A DNA stretch of 64,000 nucleotides from Nomia melanderi (lineage: Eukaryota > Arthropoda > Insecta > Hymenoptera > Halictidae). Each line of letters starts with the position of its first letter. Position 1 is the stretch's first letter. Under the pieces are notes generated by a model. That model was not told the DNA's origin and made no database searches. It worked only from the letters and a program-made list of their open reading frames with translations. Both the position numbers and the translations under genes were made by a program. Below, piece by piece: positions 12,641 to 25,545 of this stretch. The DNA is taken from positions 186,001-250,000 of the forward strand of contig NW_027475133.1 in NCBI RefSeq assembly GCF_051020985.1, written 5' to 3'.

Positions 12641-14390
12641 TCTCATGGGACCGGACACTCAGGGTCAGGGGAAAATCCAATATATATCTGGTGATATCTC
12701 GGGTGCTATTAGAGATAGCGCAATAAATCAAAGTGCATTGTCTGTAGGAGGCCCTGGCGCATGAATCTGGCTAGCGGGAACGACCTCGGAACACCAGGAG
12801 CCGAGAAAACCACCGTCTCATGGGGCCGGACACTCAGGGTGAGGGGAAAATCCAATATATATCTGGTGATATCTCGGGTGCTATTAGAGATAGCGCAATA
12901 AATCAAAGTGCATTGTCTGTAGGAGGCCCTGGCGCATGAATCTGGCTAGCGGGAACGACCTCGGACCACCAGGAGCCGAGAAAACCACCGTCTCATGGGG
13001 CCGGACACTCAGGGTGAGGGGAAAATCCAATATATATCTGGTGATCTCTCGGGTGCTATTAGATATAGCGCAATAAACCAAAGTGAATTATCTGCAGGAG
13101 GCCCTGGCGCATGCATCTGTGCAGCCGGAACTGCCTCGGGTCACCAGGGGCCGAGAAAACCACCGTCTCATGGGGCCGGACACTCAGGGTCAGGGGAAAA
13201 TCCAATATATACATGGTGATATCTCGGGTGCTATTACAGATAGCGCAATAAATCAAAGTGCATTGTCTGCAGGAGGCCCTGGCGCATGAATCTGTGCAGC
13301 GGGAACGACCTCGGACGACCAGGGGCCGAGAAAACCACCGTCACATGGGGTCGGACAGTCAGGGTCAGGGAAAAATCCAATATATATCTGGTGATATCTC
13401 GGGTGTTATTACAGATAGCGCAATAAATCAAAGTGCATTGTCTGTGGGAGGACCTGGCGCATGAATCTATGCAGCGGGATCGACCTCGGACCACCAGGGG
13501 CCGAGTAGATCACTGTGTCATGGAGTCGGACACTCAGGGTCAGGGAAAAATCCAATATATATCAGGTGATATCTCGGGTGCTATTAGAGATAGGGCTATA
13601 AATCAAAGTGAATTATCTGCAGGAGGCCCTGGCGCATGAATCTGTGCAGCGGGATCGACCTCGGACCACCAGGGGCCGAGAAAATCACCGTCTCATGGGG
13701 CCGGACTGTCAGGGTCAGGGAAAAATCCAATATATATCTGGTGATATCTCGGGTGCTATTAGAGATAGCGCAATAAACCAAAGTGCATTGTCTGTTGGTG
13801 GCCCTGGCGCATGAATCTGTGCAGCGGGAACGACCGCGGACCACCAGGGGCCGTCAAAACCACCGTCTCATGGGACAGGACACTCAGGGTCAGGGAAAAA
13901 TCCAATATATATCTGGTGATATCTCGGGTGCTATTAGAGATAGCGCAATAAACCAAAGCGAATTATCTGCAGGAGGCCCTGACGCATGAGTCTGTGCAGC
14001 GGGAACGACCTCGGACCACCAGGGGCCGAGAAAACCACCGTCTCATGGGGCCGGACACTCAGGGTCAGGGAAAAATCCAATATATATCTGGTGGTATCTC
14101 GGGTGCTATTAGAGATAGCGCAACAAATCAAAGTGCATTGTCTGTAGGAGGCCGTGGCGCATGAACCTGTGCAGCTGGAACGACCTCGGACCACCAGGGG
14201 CCGAGAAAACCACCGACACATTGGGCCGAACTGTCAGGGTCAGGGAAAAATCCATTATATATCTGGTGATATCTCGGGTGCTATTAGAGATAGCGCTATA
14301 AACCAAAGTGAATTATCTATAGGAGGCCCTGGCGCATGAATCTCTGCAGCGGGAACGACCTCGGACCACCAGGGGCCGAGAAAACCACCG
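12641..14390. repeat. HOR of 10 monomers (1,750 bp), full copy
   Basis: Head-to-tail partner of 11066-12640 that contains the monomer missing there (about 13150-13325). Shared markers include GGACAGTCAGG, GTGGGAGGACCTGG, GAATCTATGCAG, GTTGGTGGCCC, GCATGAGTCTG and CCGACACATTGGG. A partial third copy follows at 15266-16405 (shift 2,625), which shares GACGACCAGG. Confidence 0.88.
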
Positions 14391-14647
14391 TCTCATGGGG
14401 CCGGACACTCAGGGTCAGGGGAAAATCCAATATATATCTGGTGATATCTCGGGTGCTATTACAGATAGCGCAATAAATCAAAGTGCATTGTCTGTAGGAG
14501 GCCTTGGCGCATGGATCTGTGCAGCGGGATCGACCTCGGACCACCAGGGGCCGAGAAAATCACCGTCTCATGGGGCCGGACTGTCAGGGTCAGGGAAAAA
14601 TCCAATATATATCTGGTGATATCTCGGGTGCTATTAGAGATAGCGCA

Positions 14648-15840
14648 ATAAACCAAAGTGAATTATCTATAGGAGGCCCTGGCGCATGAATCTGTGCAGC
14701 GGAAACGACCTTGGACCACCAGGGTCCGAGAAAACCACCGTCTCATGGGGCCGGACACTCAGGGTCAGGGGAAAATCCAATATATATCTGGTGATATCTC
14801 GGGTGCTATTACAGATAGCGCAATAAATCAAAGTGCATTGTCCGCAGGAGGCTCTAGCGCATTAATCTGTGCAGCGGGAACGACCTCGGACCACCAGGGG
14901 CCGAGAAAACCACAGTCTCATGGGGCCGAACACTCAGGGTCAGGGATAAATCCAATATATATCTGGTGATATCTCGGGTGCTATTACAGATAGCGCAATA
15001 AAACAAAGTGCATTGTCTGTAGGAGGCCCTGGCGCATGAAACTGTGCAGCGGGAACGACCTCGGACCACCAGGGGCCGAGAAAACCACCGTCTCATGGGG
15101 CCGGACACTCAGGGTCAGGGAAAAATCCAATATATATCTGGTGATATCTCGGGTGCTATTAGAGATAGCGCAATAAACCAAAGTGAATTATCTGCAGGAG
15201 GCCCTGGCGCATGAATCTGTGCAGCGGAAACGACCTGAGATCACCAGGGGCCGAGAAAACTACAGTCTCATGGGACCGGACACTCAGGGTCAGGGGAAAA
15301 TCCAATATATATCTGGTGATATCTCGGGTGCTATTAGAGATAGCGCAATAAATCAAAGTGCATTGTCTGTAGGAGGCCCTGGCGCATGAATCTGGCTAGC
15401 GGGAACGACCTCGGAACACCAGGAGCCGAGAAAACCACCGTCTCATGGGGCCGGACACTCAGGGTGAGGGGAAAATCCAATATATATCTGGTGATATCTC
15501 GGGTGCTATTAGAGATAGCGCAATAAATCAAAGTGCATTGTCTGTAGGAGGCCCTGGCGCATGAATCTGGCTAGCGGGAACGACCTCGGACCACCAGGAG
15601 CCGAGAAAACCACCGTCTCATGGGGCCGGACACTCAGGGTGAGGGGAAAATCCAATATATATCTGGTGATCTCTCGGGTGCTATTAGATATAGCGCAATA
15701 AACCAAAGTGAATTATCTGCAGGAGGCCCTGGCGCATGCATCTGTGCAGCCGGAACTGCCTCGGGTCACCAGGGGCCGAGAAAACCACCGTCTCATGGGG
15801 CCGGACACTCAGGGTCAGGGGAAAATCCAATATATACATG
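14648..15840. repeat. Third copy of the 1,400-bp HOR
   Basis: Matches 9048-10190 and 10448-11590 in monomer order (TATCTATAGG, ACCTTGGACC, CCGCAGGAGGCTC, GAAACTG, GACCTGAG, CTGGCTAGCGG, GTGAGGGG). It overlaps the start of the partial third copy of the 1,750-bp repeat (15266-16405) because the two HORs share monomers. TACAGTCTC near 15261 is private to this copy. Confidence 0.82.
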
Positions 15841-16405
15841 GTGATATCTCGGGTGCTATTACAGATAGCGCAATAAATCAAAGTGCATTGTCTGCAGGAG
15901 GCACTGGCGCATGAATCTGTGCAGCGGGAACGACCTCGGACGACCAGGGGCCGAGAAAACCACCGTCACATGGGGTCGGACAGTCAGGGTCAGGGAAAAA
16001 TCCAATATATATCTGGTGATATCTCGGGTGTTATTACAGATAGCGCAATAAATCAAAGTGCATTGTCTGTGGGAGGCCCTGGCGCATGAATCTATGCAGC
16101 GGGATCGACCTCGGACCACCAGGGGCCGAGTAGATCACTGTGTCATGGAGTCGGACACTCAGGGTCAGGGAAAAATCCAATATATATCAGGTGATATCTC
16201 GGGTGCTATTAGAGATAGGGCTATAAATCAAAGTGAATTATCTGCAGGAGGCCCTGGCGCATGAATCTGTGCAGCGGGATCGACCTCGGACCACCAGGGG
16301 CCGAGAAAATCACCGTCTCATGGGGCCGGACTGTCAGGGTCAGGGAAAAATCCAATATATATCTGGTGATATCTCGGGTGCTATTAGAGATAGCGCAATA
16401 AACCA
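15266..16405. repeat. Partial third copy of the 1,750-bp HOR
   Basis: Aligns with 12641-13780 at a shift of 2,625 bp (15 monomers). It diverges at 16406, where GAATTATCTGCAGG replaces GCATTGTCTGTTGG. It has GGCACTGGCGC near 15901 and GAGGCCCTGG near 16076, where the earlier copy has GGCCCTGG and GAGGACCTGG. Confidence 0.83.
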
Positions 16406-19400
16406 AAGTGAATTATCTGCAGGAGGCCCTGGCGCATGAATCTGTGCAGCGGGAAAGACATCGGACCACCAGGGGCCGAGGAAACCACCGTCTCATGGGG
16501 CCGGACACTCAGGGTCAGGGGAAAATCCAATATATATCTAGAGATATCTCGGGTGCTATTAGAGATAGCATAATAAACCAAAGTGCATTGTCTGCAGGAG
16601 GCCCTGGCGCATGAATCTGTGCAGCGGGAACGACCTCGAACCACCAGGGTCCGAGAAAACCACCGTCTCATGGAGTAGGACACTCAGGGTCAGGGAAAAA
16701 TCCAATATATATCTGGTGATATCTCGGGTGCTATTACAGATAGCGCAATAAAACAAAGTGAATTATCTGCAGGAGGCCCTGGCGCATGAATCTGTGCAGC
16801 GGGAACGACCTCGGACAACCAGGGGCCGAGAAAACCACAGTCTCATGGGGCCGAACACTCAGGGTCAGGGAAAAATCCAATATATATCTGGTGATATCTC
16901 GGGTGGTATTACAGATAGCGCAATACAACAAAGTGCATTGTCTGTAGGAGGCCCTGGCGCATGAATCTGGCCAGCGGGAACGACCTCGGACCACCAGGAG
17001 CCGAGAAAACCACCGTCTCATGGGGCCGGACACTCAGGGTGAGGGGAAAATCCAATATATATCTGGTGATCTCTCGGGTGCTATTAGAGATAGCGCAATA
17101 AACCAAAGTGAATTATCTGCAGGAGGCCCTGGCGCATGCATCTGTGCAGCCGGAACGGCCTCGGATCACCAGGGGCCGAGAAAACCACCGTCTCATGGGG
17201 CCGGACACTCAGGGTCAGGGAAAAGTCCGATATATATCTGGCGATATCTCGGGTGCTATTACAGATAGCGCAATAAAACAAAGTGAATTGTCTGTAGGAG
17301 GCCCTGGCGCATGAAACTGTGCAGCGGGAACGACCTCGGACCACCAGGGGCCGAGAAAACCACCGTCTCATGGGGCCGGACTGTCAGGGTCAGGGAAAAA
17401 TCCAATATATATCTGGTGATAGCTCGGGTGCTATTAGAGATAGCGCAATAAACCAAAGTGCATTGTCTTTTGGAGGCCCTGGCGCATGAATCTGTGCAGC
17501 GGGAACGACCTCGGACCACCAGGGGCCGTCAAAACCACCGTCTCATGGGACAGGACACTCAGGGTCAGGGAAAAATCCAATATATATCTGGTGATATCTC
17601 GGGTGCTATTAGAGATAGCGCAATAAACCAAAGCGAATTATCTGCAGGAGGCCCTGACGCATGAATCTGTGCAGCGGGAACGACCTCGGACCACCAGGGG
17701 CCGAGAAAACCACCGTCTCATGGGGCCGGACACTCAGGGTCAGGGAAAAATCCAATATATATCTGGTGGTATCTCGGGTGCTATTAGAGATAGCGCAACA
17801 AATCAAAGTGCATTGTCTGTAGGAGGCCGCGGCGCATGAACCTGTGCAGCTGGAACGACCTCGGACCACCAGGGGCCGAGACAACCGCCGTCTCATGGGG
17901 CCGGACACTCAGGGTCAGGGAAAAGTCCGATATATATCTGGCGATATCTCGGGTGCTATTAGAGATAGCGCAATAAACCAAAGTGAATTATCTGCAGGAG
18001 GACCTGGCGCATGAATCTGTGCAGCGGGATCGACCTCGGACCACCAGGGGCCGAGAAAATCACCGTCTCATGGGGCCGGACTGTCAGGGTCAGGGAAAAA
18101 TCCAATATATATCTGGTGATATCTCGGGTGCTATTAGAGATAGCGCAATAAACAAAAGTGCATTGTCTGCAGGAGGCCCTGGCGCATGAATCTGTGCAGC
18201 GGGAACGACCTCGGACCTCCAGCGGCCGTCAAAACCACCGTCTCATGGGGCCGAACTGTCAGGGTCAGGGAAAAATCCATTATATATCTGGTGATATCTC
18301 GGGTGCTATTAGAGATAGCGCTATAAACCAAAGTGAATTATCTATAGGAGGCCCTGGCGCATGAATCTCTGCAGCGGGAACAACCTCGGACCACCAGGGG
18401 CCGAGAATACCACCGTCTCATGGGGTCGGACATTCAGGGTCAGGGAAAAATCCGATATATATCTGGCGATATCTCGGGTGCTATTACAGATAGCGCAATA
18501 AAACAAAGTGCATTGTCTGTAGGAGGCCCGGGCGCATGAATCTGTGCAGCGGGAACGACCTCGGACCACCAGAAGCCGAGAAAACCACCGTCTCATGGGG
18601 CCGAACAATCAGGGTCAGGGGAAAATCCAATATATATCTGGTGATATCTCGGGTGCTATTACAGATAGCGCAATAAAACAAAGTGAATTGTCTGTAGGAG
18701 GCCCTGGCGCATGAAACTGTGCAGCGGCAACGACCTCGGACCACCAGGGGCCGAGAAAACCACCGTCTCATGGGGTCGGACACTCAGGGTGAGGGGAAAA
18801 TCCAATATATATCTGGTGATCTCTCGGGTGCTATTAGAGATAGCGCAATAAACCAAAGTGAATTATCTGCAGGAGGCCCTGGCGCATGAATCTGTGCAGC
18901 GGGAACGACGTCGGACCACCAGGGGCCGAGAAAACCACCGTCTTATGGGGCCGGACACTCAGGGTCGGGGAAAAATCCAATATATATCTGGTGATATCAC
19001 GGGTGTTATTACAGATAGCCCAATACATCAATGTGCATTGTCCGCAGGAGGCTCTAGCGCATCAATCTGTGCAGCGGGAACGACCTCGGACCACCAGGGG
19101 ACGAGCAAACCAGAGTCTCATGGGGCCGGACACTCAGGGTCAGGGGAATATCCAATATATATCTGGTGATATCTCCGGTGCTATTACAGATAGCGCAATA
19201 AAACGAAGTGAATTATCTGCAGGAGGCCCTGGCGCATGAATCTGTGCAGCGGGAACGACCTGGGACCACCAGGAGCCGAGAAAACCACCGTCTCATGGGG
19301 CCGGACACTCATGGTCAGGGGAAAATGCAATATATATCTGGTGATATCTCGGGTGCTATTACAGATAACGCAATAAACCAAAGTGAATTATCTGCAGGGG

Positions 19401-20334
19401 GCCCTGGCGCATGAATCTGTGCAGCGGGAACGACCTCGGACCACCAGGGGCCGAGACAACCGCCGTCTCATGGGGCCGGACACTCAGGGTCAGGGAAAAG
19501 TCCGATATATATCTGGCGATATCTCGGGTGCTATTACAGATAGCGCAATAAATCAAAGTGCATTGTCTCTAGGAGGCCCTGGCGCATGAATCTGTGCAGC
19601 GGGATCGACCTCGGACCACCAGGGGCCGAGAAAATCACCGTCTCATGGGGCCGGACTGTCAGGGTCAGGGAAAAATCCAATATATATCTGGTGATATCTC
19701 GGGTGCTATTAGATATAGCGCAATAAACCTAAGTGCATTGTCTGTTGGAGGCCCTGGCGCATGAATCTGTGCAGCGGGAACGACCTCGGACCACCAGGGG
19801 CCGTCAAAACCACCGTCTCATGGGACAGGACACTCAGGGTCAGGGAAAAATCCAATATATATCTGGTGATATCTCGGGTGCTATTAGAGATAGCGCAATA
19901 AATCAAAGTGCATTGTCTGTAGGAGGCCCTGGCGCATGAATCTGGCCAGCGGGAACGACCTCGGACCACCAGGAGCCGAGAAAACCACCGTCTCATGGGG
20001 CCGGACACTCAGGGTGAGGGGAAAATCCAATATATATCTGGTGATCTCTCGGGTGCTATTAGAGACAGCGCAATAAACCAAAGTGAATTATCTGCAGGAG
20101 GCCCTGGCGCATGAATCTGTGCAGCGGGAACGACCTCGGACCACCAGGGGCCGAGTAGATCACTGTGTCATGGAGTCGGACACTCAGGGTCAGAGAAAAA
20201 TCCAATATATATCTGGTGATATCTCGGGTGCTATTAGAGATAGCGCAATAAATCAAACAGAATTATCTGCAGGAGGCCCTGGGGCGTGATTCTGTGCAGC
20301 GGAAACGACCTCGGACCGCCAGGGGCCGAGAAAA

Positions 20335-20371
20335 TGACAGATATTTGGAATCCGTCACCCAAGGCCATGTA
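20335..20371 (+). repeat. Divergent 37-bp segment, copy 1
   Basis: Within an otherwise ordinary monomer, the stretch between GGCCGAGAAAA and AAAATCCAGC reads TGACAGATATTTGGAATCCG, then continues to GGCCATGTA. The usual 37 bases are replaced by sequence of the same length matching at about 11 of 37 positions. This copy has TGACAG where most others have TTACAG, and is followed by ATCTTCTGATATCTCGGC. Confidence 0.9.
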
Positions 20372-22829
20372 AAAATCCAGCATATATCTTCTGATATCTC
20401 GGCTGCTATTAGAGATAGCGCAATAAATCAAAGTGCATTGTCTGCAGGTAGCCCTGGCGCATGAGTTGGTGCAGCGGGAACGACCTTGGACCACCAGTGG
20501 CCGAGAAAACCACCGTCTCATGGGGTCGGACACTCAAGGTCAGGGAAAAATCCAATATATATCTGGTGATATCTCGGGTGCTATTACAGATAGCGCAATA
20601 AATCAAAGTGCATTGTCTCTAGGAGGCCTTGGCGCATGAATCTGTGCAGCGGGATCGACCTCGGACCACCAGGGGCCGAGAAAATCACCGTCTCATGGGG
20701 CCGGACTGTCAGGGTCAGGGAAAAATCCAATATATATCTGGTGATATCTCGGGTGCTATTAGAGATAGCGCAATAAACCAAAGTGCATTGTCTGCAGGAG
20801 GCCCTGGCGCATGAATCTGTGCAGCGGGATCGACCTCGGACCACCAGGGGCCGAGAAAACCACAGTCTCTGGGGGCCGGACACTCAGGGTCAGGGGAATA
20901 TCCAATATATATCTGGTGATATCTCGGGTGCTATTACAGATAGCGCAATAAACCAAAGTGAATTATCTGCAGGAGGCCCTGGCGCAAGAATCTGTGCAGC
21001 GGGAACGACCTCGGACCACCAGGGGCCGAGAAAACCTCCGTCTCATGGGGCCGGACACTCAGGGTCAGGGAAAAATCCAATATATATCTGGTGATATCTC
21101 TTGTGCTACTACAGATAGCGCAATAAAACAAAGTGCATTGTCTGTAGGAGGCCCTGGCGCATGAATCTGTGCAGCGGGATCGACCTGGGACCACCGGGGG
21201 CCGACAAAACCACCGTCTCATGGGGCCGGACACTCAGGGTCGGGGAAAAATCCAATATATATCTGGTGATATCACGGGTGTTATTACAGATAGCCCAATA
21301 CATCAAAGTGCATTGTCCGCAGGAGGCTCTAGCGCATTAATCTGTGCAGCGGGAACGACCTCGGACCACCAGGGGACGAGAAAACCAGAGTCTCATGGGG
21401 CCGGACACTCAGGGTCAGGGGAATATCCAATATATATCTGGTGATATCTCCGGTGCTATTACAGATAGCGCAATAAAACAAAGTGAATTATCTGCAGGAG
21501 GCCCTGGCGCATGAATCTGTGCAGCGGGAACGACCTGGGACCACCAGGGGCCGAGAAAACCACCGTCTCATGGGGCCGGACACTCATGGTCAGGGGAAAA
21601 TGCAATATATATCTGGTGATATCTCGGGTGCTATTACAGATAGCGCAATAAACCAAAGTGAATTATCTGCAGGGGGCCCTGGCGCATGAATCTGTGCAGC
21701 GGGAACGACCTCGGACCACCAGGGGCCGAGACAACCGCCGTCTCATGGGGCCGGACACTCAGGGTCAGGGAAAAGTCCGATATATATCTGGCGATATCTC
21801 GGGTGCTATTAGAGATAGCGCAATAAACCAAAGTGAATTATCTGCAGGAGGACCTGGCGCATGAATCGGCGCAGCGGGAACGACCTCGGACCACCAGGGG
21901 CCGAGAAAACCACCGTCTCATGGGGCCGGACACTCAGGGTCAGTGAAAAATCCAATATATATCAGATGATATCTCGGGTGCTATTACAGATAGCGCAATA
22001 AACCAAAGTGAATTAACTGCAGGAGGCCCTGGCGCATGAATCTGTGCAGCGGGAACGACGTCGGACCACCAGGCGCCGAGAAAACCACCGTCTTATGGGG
22101 CCGGACACTCAGGGTCGGGGAAAAATCCAATATATATCTGGTGATATCACGGGTGTTATTACAGATTGCCCAATACATCAAAGTGCATTGTCCGCAGGAC
22201 GCTCTAGCGCATTAATCTGTGCAGCGGGAACGACCTCGGACCACCAGGGGCCGAGAAAACCACAGTCTCATGGGGCCGGACACTCAGGGTCGGGGGAATA
22301 TCCAATATATATCTGGTGATATCTCGGGTGCTATTACAGATAGCGCAAAAAAACAAAGTGAATTATCTGCAGGAGGCCCTGGCGCATGAATCTGTGCAGC
22401 GGGAACGACCTCGGACAACCAGGGGCCGAGTAAACCACAGTCTCATGGGGCCGAACACTCAGGGTCAGAGGAAAATCCAATATATATCTGGTGATATCTC
22501 GGGTGCTATTAGAGATAGCGCAATAAATCAAAGTGCATTGTCTGTAGGAGGCCCTGGCGCATGAATCTGGCCAGCGGGAACGACCTCGGACCACCAGGAG
22601 CCGAGAAAACCACCGTCTCATGGGGCCGGACACTCAGGGTGAGGGGAAAATCCAATATATATCTGGTGATCTCTCGGGTGCTATTAGAGATAGCGCAATA
22701 AACCAAAGTGAATTATCTGCAGGAGGCCCTGGCGCATGAATCTGTGCAGCGGGAACGACCTCGGACCACCAGGGGCCGAGTAGATCACTGTGTCATGGAG
22801 TCGGACACTCAGGGTCAGAGAAAAATCCA

Positions 22830-22839
22830 ATATATATAT
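22830..22839. repeat. TA tract expanded by two bases
   Basis: The alternating A/T run after CCA is 10 bases here, against 8 in the usual CCAATATATATC. This shifts downstream phase by +2. Equivalent monomers elsewhere (24740-24760, 27200-27220) read CCTATATATATC at normal length. Confidence 0.88.
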
Positions 22840-23095
22840 CAGGTGATATCTCGGGTGCTATTAGAGATAGGGCAATAAATCAAAGTGAATTATCTGCAGG
22901 AGGCCCTGGCGCAAGAATCTGTGCAGCGGGAACGACCTCGGACCACCAGGGGCCGAGAAAAGCACCGTCTCATGGGGTCGGACACTCAGGGTCAGGGAAA
23001 AATCCAATATAAATCTGGTGATGTCTCGGGTGCTATTAGAGATAGCGCAATAAACCAAAGTGCATTGTCTGCAGGAGGCCCTGGCGCATGAATCT

Positions 23096-25545
23096 GTGCA
23101 GCGGGATCGACCTCGGACCACCGGGGGCCGAGAAAACCACCGTCTCATGGGGCCGGACACTCAGGGTCAGGGAAAAATCCAATATATATCTGGTGATATC
23201 TCGGGTGCTATTAGAGATAGCGCAATAAACCATAGTGAATTATCTGCAGGAGGCCCTGGCGCATGAATCTGTGCAGCGGAAACGACCTCGGATCACCAGG
23301 GGCCGAGAAAACTTCCGTCTCATGGAGCCGGACACTCAGGGTCAGGGGAAAATCCAATATATATCTGGTGATATCTCGGGTGCTATTAGAGATAGCGCAA
23401 TAAATCAAAGTGCATTGTCTGTCGGAGGCCCTGGCGCATGAATCTGGCCCGCGGGAACGACCTCGGACCACCAGCAGCCGAGAAAACCACCGTCTCATGG
23501 GGCCGGACACTCAGGGTGAGGGGAAAATCCGATATATATCTGGCGATATCTCGGGTGCTATTAGAGATAGCGCAATAAACCAAAGTGAATTATCTGCAGG
23601 AGGACCTGGCGCATGAATCAGCGCAGCGGGAACGACCTCGGACCACCAGGGGCCGAGAAAACCACCGTCTCATGGGGCCGGACACTCAGGGTCAGTGAAA
23701 AGTCCAATATATATCAGGTGATATCTCGGGTGCTATTACAGATAGCGCAATAAACCAAAGTGAATTAACTGCAGGAGGCCCTGGCGCATGAATCTGTGCA
23801 GCGGGAACGACGTCGGACCACCAGGGGCCGAGAAAACCGCCGTCTTATGGGGCCGGACACTCAGGGTCGGGGAAAAATCCAATATATATCTGGTGATATC
23901 ACGGGTGTTATTACAGATAGCCCAATACATCAAAGTGCATTGTCCGCAGGAGGCTCTAGCGCATTAATCTCTGCAGCGGGAACGACCTCGGACCACCAGG
24001 GGCCGAGAAAACCACAGTCTCATGGGGCCGGACACTCAGGGTCGGGGGAATATCCAATATATATCTGGTGATATCTCGGGTGCTATTACAGATAGCGCAA
24101 TAAAACAAAGTGAATTATCTGCAGGAGGCACTGGCGCATGAATCTGTGCAGCGGGAACGACCTCGAACCGCCAGGGGCCGAGAAAACCACCGTCTCATGG
24201 GGCCGGACACTCAGGGTGAGGGGAAAATCCAATATATATCTGGTGATCTCTCGGGTGCTATTAGAGATAGCGCAATAAACCAAAGTGAATTATCTGCAGG
24301 AGGCCCTGGCGCATGCATCTGTGCAGCCGGAACGGCCTCGGATCACCAGGGGCCGAGAAAACCACCGTCTCATGGGGCCGGACACTCAGGGTCAGGGGAA
24401 AATCCAATATATACATGGTGATATCTCGGGTGCTATTACAGATAGCGCAATAAATCAAAGTGCATTGTCTGCAGGAGGTCCTGGCGCATGAATCTGTGCA
24501 GCGGGAACGACCTCGGACCACCAGGGGCCGAGAAAACCACCGTCACATGGGGTCGGACACTCAGGGTCAGGGAAAAATCCAATATATATCTGGTGATATC
24601 TCGGGTGCTATTACAGATAGCGCAATAAATCAAAGTGCATTGTCTGTAGGAGGCCCTGGCGCATGAATCTGTGCAGCGGGATCGACCTCGGACCACCAGG
24701 GGCCGAGTAGATCACTGTGTCATGGAGTCGGACACTCAGGGTCAGAGAAAAATCCTATATATATCAGGTGATATCTCGGGTGCTATTAGAGATAGGGCAA
24801 TAAATCAAAGTGAATTATCTGCAGGAGGCCCTGGCGCATGAATCTGTGCAGCGGGATCGACCTCGGACCACCAGGGGCCGAGAAAATCACCGTCTCATGG
24901 GGCCGGACTGTCAGGGTCAGGGAAAAATCCAATATATATCTGGTGATATCTCGGGTGCTATTAGAGATAGCGCAATAAATCAAAGTGAATTATCTGCAGG
25001 AGGCCCTGGCGCTTGAATCTGTGCAGCGGGAACGACCTCGGACCACCAGGGGCCGAGAAAAGCACCGTCTCATGGGGTCGGACACTCAGGGTCAGGGAAA
25101 AATCCAATATAAATCTGGTGATGTCTCGGGTGCTATTAGAGATAGCGCAATAAACCAAAGTGCATTGTCTGCAGGAGGCCCTGGCGCATGAATCTGTGCA
25201 GCGGGATCGACCTCGGACCACCAGGGGCCGAGAAAACCACAGTCTCATGGGGCCGGACACTCAGGGTCAGGGGAATATCCAATATATATCTGGTGATATC
25301 TCGGGTGCTATTACAGATAGCGCAATAAACCAAAGTGAATTATCTACAGGAGGCCCTGGCGCAAGAATCTGTGCAGCGGGAACGACCTCGGACCACCAGG
25401 GGCCGAGAAAACCTCCGTCTCATGGGGCCGGACACTCAGGGTCAGGGAAAAATCCAATATATATCTGGTGATATCTCTTGTGCTATTACACATAGCGCAA
25501 TAAAACAAAGTGCATTTTCTGTAGGAGGCCCTGGCGCATGAATCT
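23096..25545. repeat. 2,450-bp HOR (14 monomers), copy A
   Basis: One of the clearest HORs here. Markers in order: GATCGACC with ACCGGGGGCCG; AACCATAGTGAATT; GAAAACTTCCGTCTC with CATGGAGCCGG; CCAGCAGCCG; GAATCAGCGCAGC; GAATTAACTGC; GATATCACGGG with CCCAATACATC; GCATTAATCTCTGC; GGCACTGGCGC; GCATGCATC; CGTCACATGG; GTAGATCACTG; GGACTGTCAGG; GCTTGAATCTG with AAAGCACCG and TATAAATCTGG. Copy B follows directly. Confidence 0.92.

Larger units (their letters stand above)
16406..23095. repeat. Satellite region with little long-range order
   Basis: Every monomer is recognisable, but only short stretches recur. One is 18950-19528 with 21225-21803 (shift 2,275 bp, 13 monomers; shared CTCATGGTCAGG and GAGACAACCGCCG). 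Another is 21830-22360 with 23580-24110 (shift 1,752 bp), marked by GATATCACGGGTGTTATTAC and GCCCAATACATC. The region holds the first copy of the divergent 37-bp segment and a two-base expansion of the TA tract. It reads as older or more shuffled than its flanks. Confidence 0.75.
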
